Source of the DNA: Frigoribacterium faeni
GTDB taxonomy: Bacteria > Actinomycetota > Actinomycetes > Actinomycetales > Microbacteriaceae
Assembly (NCBI RefSeq): GCF_007988805.1
Contig: NZ_BJUV01000026.1
Span: 1 to 41,092, forward strand
Direction of reading: 5' to 3'
DNA: 41,092 nucleotides
Below are positions 8,185-16,002 of the stretch, piece after piece (within the stretch, counting starts at the first letter, position 1; the number at the start of each line of letters is the position of its first letter). The position numbers and the translations under genes were made by a program. The notes beneath the pieces were generated by a model. The model was not told the DNA's origin and made no database searches. It was given only the letters and a program-made list of their open reading frames with translations.

Positions 8185-8232
8185 GCGCATGAGCGCGTGA
8201 GCGCGTGAGCGCATGAGCGCATGAGCGCACGA
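8177..8232. repeat. Octanucleotide tandem repeat, 7 units
   Basis: Seven consecutive units of GCGCATGA (units 3 and 4 read GCGCGTGA, unit 7 GCGCACGA). The first unit contains the TetR stop codon, so copy-number changes would not alter that protein. It lies between two convergent TetR genes. Confidence 0.9.
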
Positions 8233-8259
8233 TGCCTCGAGGGCGTCGCGACCTCGCGA

Positions 8260-8862
8260 TCAGTCCGAAGACCGGCTGCTTCTCCTGACCGCATCGATAG
8301 CACCTGAGAGGGCATCGTGAATCAGTTTCAGGGTCTCATCGTCCTCGCGGTGTGATCCGACGAGCAGCTCCACCCGCACGACGATCCCCGCAACGATGCC
8401 CAAGGTGATCTGCACCCCCGGGTGATCCGGCGGGACGTCGAGGTCTTCCGCAATCGCGTCGGCCGCGATGGCGAGGAGGGGAGGGGAATCCTCTGGTCCG
8501 GACCCCTGCAGCACCGGATTCCGCTCAAGCATGGCGGCTCTGAGCCGCCACTCCTCCTCCGGAACAAAAGCCGGTTCTTCGCGGAGCCACTGAACGACAC
8601 GATCGACGATCGACTCGCCCTCGTCACGTGAGCGCAACGCGAGGATCAAGCGATCAGCCGCCGCGGACGAGGACGCCGTGGCGATGTGGAGCTTCGTCGG
8701 GAAGTACGCCGACACAGACCGGGTCGACACCTCCGCCTCCTCAGCGATCTGCGCCACTGTCGTCGCGTCGTAGCCCTGTTCGGCGAACAGCCGCATGCCG
8801 GCAAGGAGAACAGCACGGTACCGGCGCTCCTTCGAGCGCTCCCTCAGCGAAGTTGCAGCCAT
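8260..8862 (-). CDS. TetR/AcrR family transcriptional regulator
   Basis: A 200-residue repressor with a standard N-terminal DNA-binding domain (GMRLFAEQGYDATTVAQIAE, then VSTRSVSAYFPTKLHIATAS). The C-terminal half resembles TetR_C domains of MftR-like regulators. The start at ATG 8862 is supported by a -10-like TAAGGT at 8874-8869, six bases upstream, implying a leaderless mRNA. It is divergent from the membrane-anchored esterase, which it probably controls. Confidence 0.85.
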   Translation of the reverse strand: MAATSLRERSKERRYRAVLLAGMRLFAEQGYDATTVAQIAEEAEVSTRSVSAYFPTKLHIATASSSAAADRLILALRSRDEGESIVDRVVQWLREEPAFVPEEEWRLRAAMLERNPVLQGSGPEDSPPLLAIAADAIAEDLDVPPDHPGVQITLGIVAGIVVRVELLVGSHREDDETLKLIHDALSGAIDAVRRSSRSSD

Positions 8863-8935
8863 ACGCCGACCTTACCTCTTCTGTACTTCTGCACTGAAGC
8901 GTATAGTTGCAGTCAACCGCAATTTTGGAGGACTC
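8863..8935. promoter_or_regulatory. Divergent promoter with small palindromes
   Basis: On the minus strand TAAGGT (8874-8869) is the -10 of the TetR gene. On the plus strand TATAGT (8902-8907) is the likely -10 of the esterase. Candidate operator halves are CTTCTGCACTGAAG (8887-8900), GTTGCAGTCAAC (8906-8917) and TTGC-N8-GCAA. Which of these the TetR binds cannot be decided by eye. Confidence 0.4.
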
Positions 8936-10363
8936 ATGGTCGACCCGACCCTCGCCCGAATCGAACGCCCCCGCTGGACTCGTTGGGCGCTGCTCACCAG
9001 TGGCCTTTACGTGCTCCTCGTTGCCTGGGCCGAGCCGTTCTTCGTCCGTTACCCCCCCGCGGGAGCCTTGCTCCTCGTGGGCTTGCTGGCCGCAGGTGTG
9101 GCCTGGCGCCGCCCGGGGGGCAGCAAGGCGGCCTGGGTGACGATCCTCTCGGCGATCATCAGCGCCAGCGCGCAGATCGCGTGGCTCGTGACCGCCTGGT
9201 ACCCCGCGTGGGCAGTGGCCCTGGGGGTTGCACTGGTGGTTGCCTTCTCGTGCTTCGCCGGTTTCTGGAAGCTGAGCAGGACGCATCGCCGCGCCCTCGG
9301 GCAGGAGCGTGCCTCTGTGTCTACTCGATCCCTTCTCACCATCCTGCGGAGCGTCGTGAGCACCCTTCTCGTCGTCATCGCCGCGGTCACCTCCGCTGTC
9401 GTGCTCCTGGTTGCCGCGGCACCCGCGGCGGTGGCCATCCCGATCCAAGCCGCCGCCGGTCAGACACCATCGTTCCAACCCCGAGGACCCGAGGGAGCTG
9501 TCAGCGTGACAGCGAACGGAGATGGGCTCACGAGCGACGTCCGATACGGCGATGAGTACCCCAGCAGCTTTCTCGACATCTACATCGCCGATGACGACGC
9601 ATCGGTCAAGCGGCCCACTTACATCTACATCCACGGTGGCGGCTGGATCGGTGGGACTAAGTCCGACGGCGACCCGAACGCACCCGGTGGCGGTTTTGCC
9701 GTCACCACAGACCCCGTCCTCGACGGTGGGTTCAACTTCGTCAGCCTCGATTACGGCCTTGCCCCGACCGTCAAGTACCCCACACAGGTGAAACAAGTTT
9801 CGCAGGCAGTCTCCTTCCTTCAGCAAAATGCCGAGCAGTACGGCCTGAACATGTCCGACGTCGTCATCGGAGGAGGAAGCGCCGGCGGCCAGCTCGCCGG
9901 CCAGTTCGCGAACATCCAGACCAACCCGACCTATGCCGCGAGTATCGGAGTGGAACCGGTCATAGGTGACGCTCTGCGAGCAGTCATGCTCGACAGTCCT
10001 GCGCTCGAGCTGGAGAAGACAGGCGAGACGCAGACGCCGCAACCGGTGAAGGACCTCATCTTCGGACTGTCTGCACGCAGCTACGTGGGCACCTCCGCGG
10101 CCCTGATTGAGGAAGCATCCGTCACCAACCACGTGACCGCAGACTTCCCCGCCACGTTCATCGCGGACGGGAACACCGGCACGTTCCCGGATCAGGCCGA
10201 GAACCTGCACGAACGCCTCGACCAGCTCGGAGTGACGAACGCCGTCGACGTTCCGCCAGCGAGCTCGGCGATTCTGGGCCACGGCTACATGGCGATGCCG
10301 GGCAAATGGACCGACACGTACAACGAGAAAAAGCTCGCGTTCTTGTCAGCACTCGGTCTTTGA
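8936..10363 (+). CDS. Membrane-anchored alpha/beta hydrolase (esterase)
   Basis: A 475-residue protein. The N-terminal ~165 residues hold about five hydrophobic helices (roughly 17-34, 41-57, 67-88, 91-110 and 138-165). An extracytoplasmic alpha/beta-hydrolase domain of the BD-FAE/HSL type follows. The oxyanion motif HGGGW is at 233-237 and the nucleophile elbow GGGSAGG has Ser315; the catalytic His is probably in LGHGYMAMP near the end. ATG 8936 is chosen because of GGAGGA directly upstream. The membrane part suggests the hydrolase is held on the outer face of the membrane and acts on an external ester. It is divergent from a TetR gene. Confidence 0.83.
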   Translation: MVDPTLARIERPRWTRWALLTSGLYVLLVAWAEPFFVRYPPAGALLLVGLLAAGVAWRRPGGSKAAWVTILSAIISASAQIAWLVTAWYPAWAVALGVALVVAFSCFAGFWKLSRTHRRALGQERASVSTRSLLTILRSVVSTLLVVIAAVTSAVVLLVAAAPAAVAIPIQAAAGQTPSFQPRGPEGAVSVTANGDGLTSDVRYGDEYPSSFLDIYIADDDASVKRPTYIYIHGGGWIGGTKSDGDPNAPGGGFAVTTDPVLDGGFNFVSLDYGLAPTVKYPTQVKQVSQAVSFLQQNAEQYGLNMSDVVIGGGSAGGQLAGQFANIQTNPTYAASIGVEPVIGDALRAVMLDSPALELEKTGETQTPQPVKDLIFGLSARSYVGTSAALIEEASVTNHVTADFPATFIADGNTGTFPDQAENLHERLDQLGVTNAVDVPPASSAILGHGYMAMPGKWTDTYNEKKLAFLSALGL

Positions 10364-10399
10364 CCACTCACCTCACGCCGCCGTGCATCCGATGCTGGT

Positions 10400-10430
10400 G
10401 GGATGCCCCGGTCCGATACCGGGGCTTCCC
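10400..10430 (+). terminator. Terminator-like hairpin after the membrane esterase
   Basis: GCCCCGGT (10405-10412) pairs perfectly with ACCGGGGC (10418-10425) around a five-base loop. The stem extends outward as GGGA/TCCC with a small bulge. It begins 37 bases after the stop at 10363. There is no T run. Confidence 0.6.
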
Positions 10431-10443
10431 ACGAGGGGATCCC

Positions 10444-10453
10444 CTATCGGGCA
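10444..10453 (+). repeat. CTATCGGGCA intergenic motif
   Basis: A copy of the recurring intergenic motif, preceded by the palindrome AGGGGATCCCCT and lying between the esterase and the first lipoprotein gene. Confidence 0.6.
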
Positions 10454-10623
10454 CCTTCGCGGAGTCCCTCGACCGAGCTCTAGGGCGCTGCCGATCAACG
10501 CTCTCTCTGCGGCTGACACTGTGTTCCATCCGTCGTCCGCGGATGACGGCGCCAACCGGAAGTGGTCACGCCGGAGTCGAATCCCGTTGACCAAGTCCGG
10601 CCAGTGCTCCACAGTGATGACCC

Positions 10624-11139
10624 ATGAGCCGATTCGTCCCCAGGTCAGCTGTCCGCATGGCCGGCGCCGGCGCCGTGGCCCTCGTGCTTGCCGCAGCATG
10701 CACGAGTTGCGCCGCTTCGGTCGATCACACCATCAAGGGCAAGATCAAAGAGCAAGCGGAACAGATGCGGAGCTACCTGGAGTACATCGGCGACAACCCC
10801 ACGGGAGACTCGGTCGAGCAACGAATACGAGCGGGCGAGCTGTACACGGACCTCGCGCTCGACGGCGCCGAACCGGCCAGCGACTCTCCCGCAGGTCCTC
10901 CGACGAGCGTCGTCTACGACCTGAGCACCGACGAGCAGGGGGTCGTGTCGGTGTCCTTCCTCATAGCCGATCAGAGCACCGGCAGTGTCGGGCTATTTGG
11001 CTCGGACACACGCGCGCTCGTCGCTTGCATGACCCTCACCGCGAACCCTGACGGTCAAATCCGGGGCAGCTCGGCCGAGTGCCCCGACTACGTCGACACC
11101 CTCTACAGCGCCTACCGCCAAGTGGCCATGCAGCCCTAG
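10624..11139 (+). CDS. Hypothetical lipoprotein
   Basis: A 171-residue secreted protein of unknown function. The N-terminus is a signal peptide (RMAGAGAVALVLAAACTSCA) with a plausible lipobox LAAAC, so it is probably lipid-anchored on the outer membrane face. The mature part is acidic and mixed alpha/beta, with two Cys (SLIADQ...VACMTL and SAECPDY regions) that could form a disulfide. No strong ribosome site precedes ATG 10624, and GTG/ATG choices a few codons downstream would also leave a signal peptide. It is followed after 92 bases by another small lipoprotein gene on the same strand. Confidence 0.7.
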   Translation: MSRFVPRSAVRMAGAGAVALVLAAACTSCAASVDHTIKGKIKEQAEQMRSYLEYIGDNPTGDSVEQRIRAGELYTDLALDGAEPASDSPAGPPTSVVYDLSTDEQGVVSVSFLIADQSTGSVGLFGSDTRALVACMTLTANPDGQIRGSSAECPDYVDTLYSAYRQVAMQP

Positions 11140-11219
11140 ACGCGGGACCACGAAGCGATCATCGGACAAAATTAGGACGTTGCCGCCGACCACAGCTCCC
11201 CTGAAGGCCTGGAATGACT

Positions 11220-11225
11220 TAACCT
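11220..11225 (+). promoter_or_regulatory. -10 box for a leaderless lipoprotein gene
   Basis: TAACCT ends six bases before the GTG at 11232, the spacing expected when transcription begins at the start codon. Confidence 0.45.
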
Positions 11226-11231
11226 CATCGT

Positions 11232-11657
11232 GTGAAGGTTCGGTCCTGGCTCGCGATGCCCGTTCTCGCTGTGGCCTTCGTGTTCTCATCCGCTTCGTGC
11301 ACGAGCGACTCAGTGCCGCCAACCGCTAATCCCTCGGCTCAGGTAACGCCGTCGAGCACGGCTGCTCCGCCTGCCACGCCCATGCCCACGCCCACGTCGA
11401 TGCCGACCACTGCGCCCATCGTCGACATGGGCGAGCGGGAGGGCGCGTCCGGAGTCGTCGGAGAGAACCCCGACGGCGCCCTCGAGTACGTCGCCGTCGC
11501 TGGCGACGTCACCAGTGTCGTGTGTGATCGCTTCGGTCGACGCTGGTGGCAGATGTCGCGACCCGCCACCGCCGGCCCCTTCGACTGCAACACAGCTGTC
11601 ATGGTGGGCGATGTCCTGGTCCCGACCGACGAACCCCAGAACGGGCGCCCCGACTAG
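11232..11657 (+). CDS. Hypothetical lipoprotein with Pro/Thr-rich linker
   Basis: A 141-residue protein starting at GTG 11232. The signal peptide is MKVRSWLAMPVLAVAFVFSS and the lipobox is SSASC (Cys at about residue 23). A Ser/Thr/Pro-rich linker follows to about residue 62, then a small globular domain with two Cys (VVCDRFGRRWW and FDCNTAVM). There is no Shine-Dalgarno, but a -10-like TAACCT sits six bases upstream, suggesting a leaderless mRNA. Its function is unknown; the layout is that of an anchored surface domain held off the membrane by a flexible tether. Confidence 0.7.
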   Translation: MKVRSWLAMPVLAVAFVFSSASCTSDSVPPTANPSAQVTPSSTAAPPATPMPTPTSMPTTAPIVDMGEREGASGVVGENPDGALEYVAVAGDVTSVVCDRFGRRWWQMSRPATAGPFDCNTAVMVGDVLVPTDEPQNGRPD

Positions 11658-11864
11658 CGCCAGCCTCGGTCAAGTTAGCCACGCCAGCCCACGTACAACG
11701 GGAAGCACAGGACGCTGATCGCCACGACCGTATGGGTGACCTCGCGAGACGCGTTGTAGAGCGTGTTCGGATGGTCCGGACACGCGGCTATCCGACCGCG
11801 GACGACGCCGCCCTCGAGAATGCCCGCAGCGCCATCCCCTGTCGGGACACGCTGACCGTTCGCG

Positions 11865-12938
11865 TCAGGTCGTGCATGTCGGGACTGGCAAGACCAGCTC
11901 GAGCGTCGTACCCGTGGCGGAGGTCGAAGCGACCCGGACGCTTCCTCCGTGGCGTAGGGCGATCTCTCTGACGAGGGCGAGACCGATTCCGAAGCTTGGT
12001 CGGGTGCCGCCGCTGGCACGCCACGAGGCTTTGTCTGCTGGCTCCGACCGCGCGAACCGGTCGAAGACGCGCGTCGGCTCGATGCCTGTGATCCCTGGCC
12101 CCTCATCGGTGACCGTGAGCACGACCGAGCCGCGCTCGTCCCGGGTCGACAGTGTGACGGTCGAGCCCGAGGGTGCGTGGCCGATCGCGTTGTCGAGCAG
12201 AGCCAGTACCGCTCGTCGGAGGCTCGCGCGCGGCACTCGGACCCACGAGACGGTGGTGCTGTCGTGCCGCAGGGCCACGTCGCGCTCGGCGGCGAGCACT
12301 GACATCGACCGCAGGACGTCCTCGACGACGTCGTCGAGCAGGACCGGCTCGGGCACGGCAGCCGGGCCAGCAGGGTCGCCTCCTGCCGCCTCGAGCAGGT
12401 CTCCGACGATGTCGATCAGGGCTCGCGAGTCGTCGCGGAGTCTCGCCAGGTCGGCGGTGACGTGCTCGTCGGCATTCGCCGCGCCTCCTGCGATATTGCG
12501 CTGCAGCGCCTGGAGGCGGGCGTCGAGCACGGCGAGGGGCGTGCGCAGCTCGTGGCTCGCGTCGGCGACGAACTGCCGTTGCAGGCGCAGGGCCTCGCCG
12601 AGCGGCCGGACGGCTCGCCGGGCGATGACGACCGCGACGAGGCCCGCGAACACAACGCCGGCGACTCCGAGCACGACGAAGCCGGCCACGACGTCGGTCG
12701 CCGAGACGAAGACCTCGCCCTGACCGGCGGCGGCGACCTGCTCGAGACGTTCCTGCGGGATCGTCTGGTGCAGGACCCACGCGATCGTCAGGGCGAGGGC
12801 GCCCACGACGACGAGGCCCGAGACGAGCACGATCTGTCGGCCGATCGACCGGGCGGCAGCCTGCAGGGCCGCGGCCTCCGGTTCGGGCAGGGCCTGGGCG
12901 ACGGTGCGCCCGCGCCCTCGCCGTCGCGGTCCGCTCAC
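11865..12938 (-). CDS. Two-component sensor histidine kinase
   Basis: A 357-residue membrane kinase. Two transmembrane helices (about 36-57 and 83-106) enclose a short ~25-residue outer loop, so it probably senses the membrane itself or a partner protein rather than a soluble ligand. The H box FVADASHELRTPL holds phospho-acceptor His129. The N box is LLDNAIGHAPSG, the G1 box VTDEGPGITG, the F box RVFDRFAR and the G2 box FGIGLALVREIALRHGG. I chose GTG 12938 because it overlaps the response-regulator stop by four bases (GTGA); longer upstream reading is a shadow of the regulator gene. It is last in the PAP2-DedA-regulator-kinase operon. Confidence 0.9.
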   Translation of the reverse strand: MSGPRRRGRGRTVAQALPEPEAAALQAAARSIGRQIVLVSGLVVVGALALTIAWVLHQTIPQERLEQVAAAGQGEVFVSATDVVAGFVVLGVAGVVFAGLVAVVIARRAVRPLGEALRLQRQFVADASHELRTPLAVLDARLQALQRNIAGGAANADEHVTADLARLRDDSRALIDIVGDLLEAAGGDPAGPAAVPEPVLLDDVVEDVLRSMSVLAAERDVALRHDSTTVSWVRVPRASLRRAVLALLDNAIGHAPSGSTVTLSTRDERGSVVLTVTDEGPGITGIEPTRVFDRFARSEPADKASWRASGGTRPSFGIGLALVREIALRHGGSVRVASTSATGTTLELVLPVPTCTT

Positions 12939-13606
12939 AGGGCGCCCACCCGGTACCCGCGCCCACGCACGGTGAGGACGACGTCGCGGTCGATCTTGCG
13001 GCGCAGGTAGCTGACGTAGGTGTCGACGGTGCCGAGCTGCTCGCCGTGCGGGAACACGCGGGAGAGCAGGTCGGCCCGGTCGAAGGTGTGGTCCGGGCGT
13101 CGGGCGAGCTCGGCGAGCAGCGCGCTCTCCCGCTCGCTCAGCACGACGCGGCTCGACCACGGCGTGACGACGATGCGGCTCTCGGGATACAGGCGGGCCT
13201 CCCCCAGGTCGAGCCAGCGCTCCTCGGGGGCGAACGACCGCGTCAGGGCACGCAGCCGGGCGAACAGCTCGTCGAACTCGAACGGCTTGACGAGGTAGTC
13301 GTCCGCCCCGCCGTCCAGCCCGGCCACCCGGTCGGCCGTGGTGCCGAGCGCCGTCAGCATCAGCACGGGGGTCGTCACGTGTTCCCGCCGGAGGGCCGCG
13401 ACGAGCTCGGTGCCCTCGAGCCCGGGGAGGCGGCGGTCGACGACGAGGACCGCGTGCCCGCCTGCCCGGGCGGCCTCGAGCCCGTGCCGGCCGTCGGTCA
13501 CGAGGTCGACCTGCCAGGCCTCGCCGAGCACGTCGGCCACGATGGGCCCGAGCGCCTGGTCGTCCTCGACCAGCAGGAGGCGCGGGCGCGTGTCAGGACC
13601 GGTCAC
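12935..13606 (-). CDS. OmpR/PhoB-family response regulator
   Basis: A 223-residue DNA-binding partner of the adjacent kinase. The receiver domain shows the acidic pair in LLLVEDDQA, the phospho-acceptor Asp57 in VVDRRLPG, and the conserved Lys in YLVKPFEFDEL. The C-terminal winged helix ends VDTYVSYLRRKIDR and VRGRGYRVGAL. The start is GTG 13606 with GAGGAGG upstream, inside the end of the DedA gene (14-base overlap). It probably regulates its own operon and the divergent membrane-protein genes through the direct repeats at 15072-15145. Confidence 0.92.
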   Translation of the reverse strand: MTGPDTRPRLLLVEDDQALGPIVADVLGEAWQVDLVTDGRHGLEAARAGGHAVLVVDRRLPGLEGTELVAALRREHVTTPVLMLTALGTTADRVAGLDGGADDYLVKPFEFDELFARLRALTRSFAPEERWLDLGEARLYPESRIVVTPWSSRVVLSERESALLAELARRPDHTFDRADLLSRVFPHGEQLGTVDTYVSYLRRKIDRDVVLTVRGRGYRVGAL

Positions 13607-14252
13607 CCACCGCCTCCTCGTCCCTCGTCGTCGTCGCTGCGACCCTCTGCTCAGCCCGGCCGACGCGCGATCGCCGCAGGGCGGTGACCACGATCGGCAG
13701 CACCGACACGACGACGAGCCCGACGGCGAGCAGGTCGATGTGGTCTGCAACGAACGGTAGGCCACCGAGCAGCGATCCGAGCACCGTCATGCCGACGGCC
13801 CACAAGAACGCGCCCGCGAGGTTCCACACCACGAACATGCGGTACGGGTAGCCGCTGGTGCCGGCGGCGAGGGGCACGAAGGTACGGACGACGGGCACGA
13901 ACCGGCCGAGGACGAGCGCCTTGCCGCCGTGACGCACGAAGAACGCCTCGGCCTGCTCGAGATGAGCCGTCTTGAGCACACGGGCGTCGGGGCGGAACCA
14001 GCGGCGCCCGAACCGGTGCCCGAGGAAGAACCCGACCTGGTCGCCAGCCGCCGCCGCGAGGAACGCGCATAGCGCGATGAGCGCGACGCTGAGGCCGAGG
14101 CTCTGGTGCAGCAGTCCCGCGGTCACCAACAGCGAGTCGCCCGGCAAGAAAGGGAACAGCAGGCCCGACTCGACGAAGATCATCAACGACAGGCCGCCGA
14201 GGGCCCACGGACCCATGCCGGCGAGGAGGGCCTGGGGGTCGAGGATGCTCAT
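13593..14252 (-). CDS. DedA family membrane protein
   Basis: A 219-residue polytopic protein of the DedA/VTT superfamily. Its members move or flip lipids such as undecaprenyl phosphate and support membrane potential and envelope stress resistance. Signatures are VESGLLFPFLPGDSLL near the start and FVPVVRTFVPLAAGTSGYPY with the conserved Arg/Pro pattern. ATG 14252 overlaps the PAP2 gene stop by four bases. Pairing with a PAP2 phosphatase suggests a joint role in lipid-carrier recycling: one dephosphorylates undecaprenyl pyrophosphate and the other returns the carrier across the membrane. This joint role is inference. Confidence 0.9.
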   Translation of the reverse strand: MSILDPQALLAGMGPWALGGLSLMIFVESGLLFPFLPGDSLLVTAGLLHQSLGLSVALIALCAFLAAAAGDQVGFFLGHRFGRRWFRPDARVLKTAHLEQAEAFFVRHGGKALVLGRFVPVVRTFVPLAAGTSGYPYRMFVVWNLAGAFLWAVGMTVLGSLLGGLPFVADHIDLLAVGLVVVSVLPIVVTALRRSRVGRAEQRVAATTTRDEEAVGDRS

Positions 14253-15049
14253 GAACGGGTCCGTCCTGGCTCGGTGGTCGTGTTGGGGTTCGGTGCCGAG
14301 GCCTCGACGGTGTGGGCCGGGTCCGAGCGCTGCCCGATCCGGTCGAGGAGGCGCAGCCACGGCGGAAGGGCCAGCGCCATCACCGAGCAGCCGAGCACGA
14401 CCGAGGCGACCGTGTCGCTCGGCCAGTGCACGCCGATCCAGACGCGTGACAACCCGACGGCGGCCACGGCGAGGGCGGAGGCCCCGACCACGACGGGCGC
14501 GCCGCGCCTCCCCCAGACGAGCAGCACGAGTGCCAGCGCTAGCCCGGTCGCGAGGGCGGTGTGCCCGCTGGGGAACGAGAACGAGTGCGGCTCGACGATC
14601 AGAGGGTCGACAAGGAGCCCTGGGTCGGGTCGGTCTCGCTGCACGACGAGCTTGACCAACTCGGCCGCGGCCCACGGCCCGATCGCGACGCCCAAGACTG
14701 TGAGGGCCGCAGCCGCTCGACGGGTGACCACCCAGACCGCGACGGTCAGAAGCAATACGAGGGCTGCGCCGAGCTGCGGCCCGAGCAGCCGGTCGACGAG
14801 CAGCGCGGTCTCGTCGAGCACGGGCACGTGCGCGCGGCTCGCGTGCTGGACGAAGTCGAGGTCGACCTCGCCCACGCCGCCCGCACCCGAGGTGATCAGC
14901 AACCCGGCGACGACGACGCCGACGACGCCGGTCACGCCCCGCGCCACCCAGGCCCGGTCGTGGACGACCGCTCGGACGGCGGGGAACAGAGGAGGCGCGG
15001 TGCGGCCACGAGGGAGCGCCGACGAGGGCGGACGGTGCAGGACGGTCAT
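14249..15049 (-). CDS. PAP2-family membrane phosphatase
   Basis: A 266-residue type-2 phosphatidic acid phosphatase; known relatives include BacA-independent undecaprenyl pyrophosphatases and diacylglycerol pyrophosphatases. The three active-site motifs are visible: KLVVQRDRP, FPSGHTA and SRVWIGVHWPSD, the last with the catalytic His. There are about six transmembrane helices. ATG 15049 gives a normal family length, and the longer upstream reading crosses the divergent promoter. It is the first gene of a four-gene operon with end-to-start overlaps and is probably under control of its own two-component system. Confidence 0.9.
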   Translation of the reverse strand: MTVLHRPPSSALPRGRTAPPLFPAVRAVVHDRAWVARGVTGVVGVVVAGLLITSGAGGVGEVDLDFVQHASRAHVPVLDETALLVDRLLGPQLGAALVLLLTVAVWVVTRRAAAALTVLGVAIGPWAAAELVKLVVQRDRPDPGLLVDPLIVEPHSFSFPSGHTALATGLALALVLLVWGRRGAPVVVGASALAVAAVGLSRVWIGVHWPSDTVASVVLGCSVMALALPPWLRLLDRIGQRSDPAHTVEASAPNPNTTTEPGRTRS

Positions 15050-15071
15050 GAAGCGAGGCTCCGCCCGGCCG

Positions 15072-15145
15072 TCCCAGAAAGCGCCCAGACGGGCTGGCGG
15101 GCCGACCCGCGCCTCCTCGGCTCGGGCTCTGGGGGCTTTCTGGGA
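15072..15145. promoter_or_regulatory. Mirror-image OmpR-type binding sites in divergent promoter
   Basis: The left arm 15072-15089 (TCCCAGAAAGCGCCCAGA) and the right arm 15128-15145 (TCTGGGGGCTTTCTGGGA) are inverted copies with 17 of 18 bases matching. Each arm is itself a direct repeat of TCTGGG with 11-base periodicity, the usual layout for OmpR/PhoB regulators binding as head-to-tail dimers. The arms are separated by 38 bases between the PAP2 operon (start 15049) and the membrane protein at 15168. The regulator encoded at 12935-13606 is the obvious candidate to bind both. Confidence 0.65.
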
Positions 15146-15167
15146 GGCGACCCGTGACGGTCGTCGC

Positions 15168-15965
15168 ATGACGACACGTGCTGTTCCGACCGGGGCTACG
15201 GCCTCGGGACGCCGGGCCCTGCTGAGCAAGGTCCCCGAGATCACCCTCGCGTTCTGGGTGATCAAGGTGCTCTGCACCACCGTCGGCGAGACGTTCGCCG
15301 ACTTCCTCGCCGACGGCCTCGGACTCGGGCTGACCGTGACGAGCGTCGTGATGGCGGCCCTGCTCGTGGTGGCGCTCATCGTGCAGTTCCGGGCGCGGGC
15401 CTACGTGCCCGTCGTCTACTGGCTCGCCGTAGTGCTGATCAGCGTCGTCGGCACGCTCCTCACCGACACGCTGACCGACTCGCTCGGGGTCAGCCTGTGG
15501 GTGTCGACGGCGGTCTTCGCGGTCGCGCTGGCCGTCGTCTTCGTCGTCTGGCACCGCGTCGAGGGCACCCTCTCGATCCACGAGGTCACGACCCCGCGTC
15601 GCGAGGCCTTCTACTGGGCCGCCGTGCTGATGACGTTCGCGCTCGGCACCGCGGTCGGCGACCTGCTCGGCGAGCAGCTCGCGCTCGGCTACCTGCCCTC
15701 GGCGCTGCTTTTCGCCGCCGCGATCGCGGTCGTCGCCCTGGCGCACCGCTTCACCGGCGTCGGGTCGGTGCTCGCCTTCTGGGCGGCGTACGTCCTCACC
15801 CGCCCGCTCGGCGCCTCCGTCGGGGACTTCCTGTCGCAGCCGGTCGCGGACGGCGGGCTCGGCCTCGGGGCGACCGTCACCAGCGTGGTGTTCCTCGCCG
15901 CGATCGCGGCCCTCGTCGTCGTCCTCACGGTACGGCGACCGGCGCGACCCGCGCTACACGCCTGA
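15168..15965 (+). CDS. COG4705-like membrane protein with four internal repeats
   Basis: A 265-residue integral membrane protein resembling the uncharacterised COG4705 group. It contains four copies of a two-helix unit, each beginning with an aromatic-Trp pair and carrying a Gly-x-x-x-Asp core. These are FWVIKVLCTTVGETFADFL, YWLAVVLISVVGTLLTDTL, YWAAVLMTFALGTAVGDLL and FWAAYVLTRPLGASVGDFL, with an 'LGLG' or similar element after each. The ATG at 15168 is 22 bases downstream of the right operator arm. A DUF2231 gene follows after 37 bases, probably co-transcribed. Function unknown; the regulatory link to PAP2/DedA suggests a role in membrane physiology. Confidence 0.8.
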   Translation: MTTRAVPTGATASGRRALLSKVPEITLAFWVIKVLCTTVGETFADFLADGLGLGLTVTSVVMAALLVVALIVQFRARAYVPVVYWLAVVLISVVGTLLTDTLTDSLGVSLWVSTAVFAVALAVVFVVWHRVEGTLSIHEVTTPRREAFYWAAVLMTFALGTAVGDLLGEQLALGYLPSALLFAAAIAVVALAHRFTGVGSVLAFWAAYVLTRPLGASVGDFLSQPVADGGLGLGATVTSVVFLAAIAALVVVLTVRRPARPALHA

Positions 15966-16002
15966 CTCCCTCCGCCCCCGCCTCCTCGAGAAAGAAGACC
16001 CA

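Noticed and set aside
8177-8232. CRISPR-like array
   Set aside because: Units are 8 bp in direct tandem with no spacers; no CRISPR array or cas gene is visible anywhere in the window.
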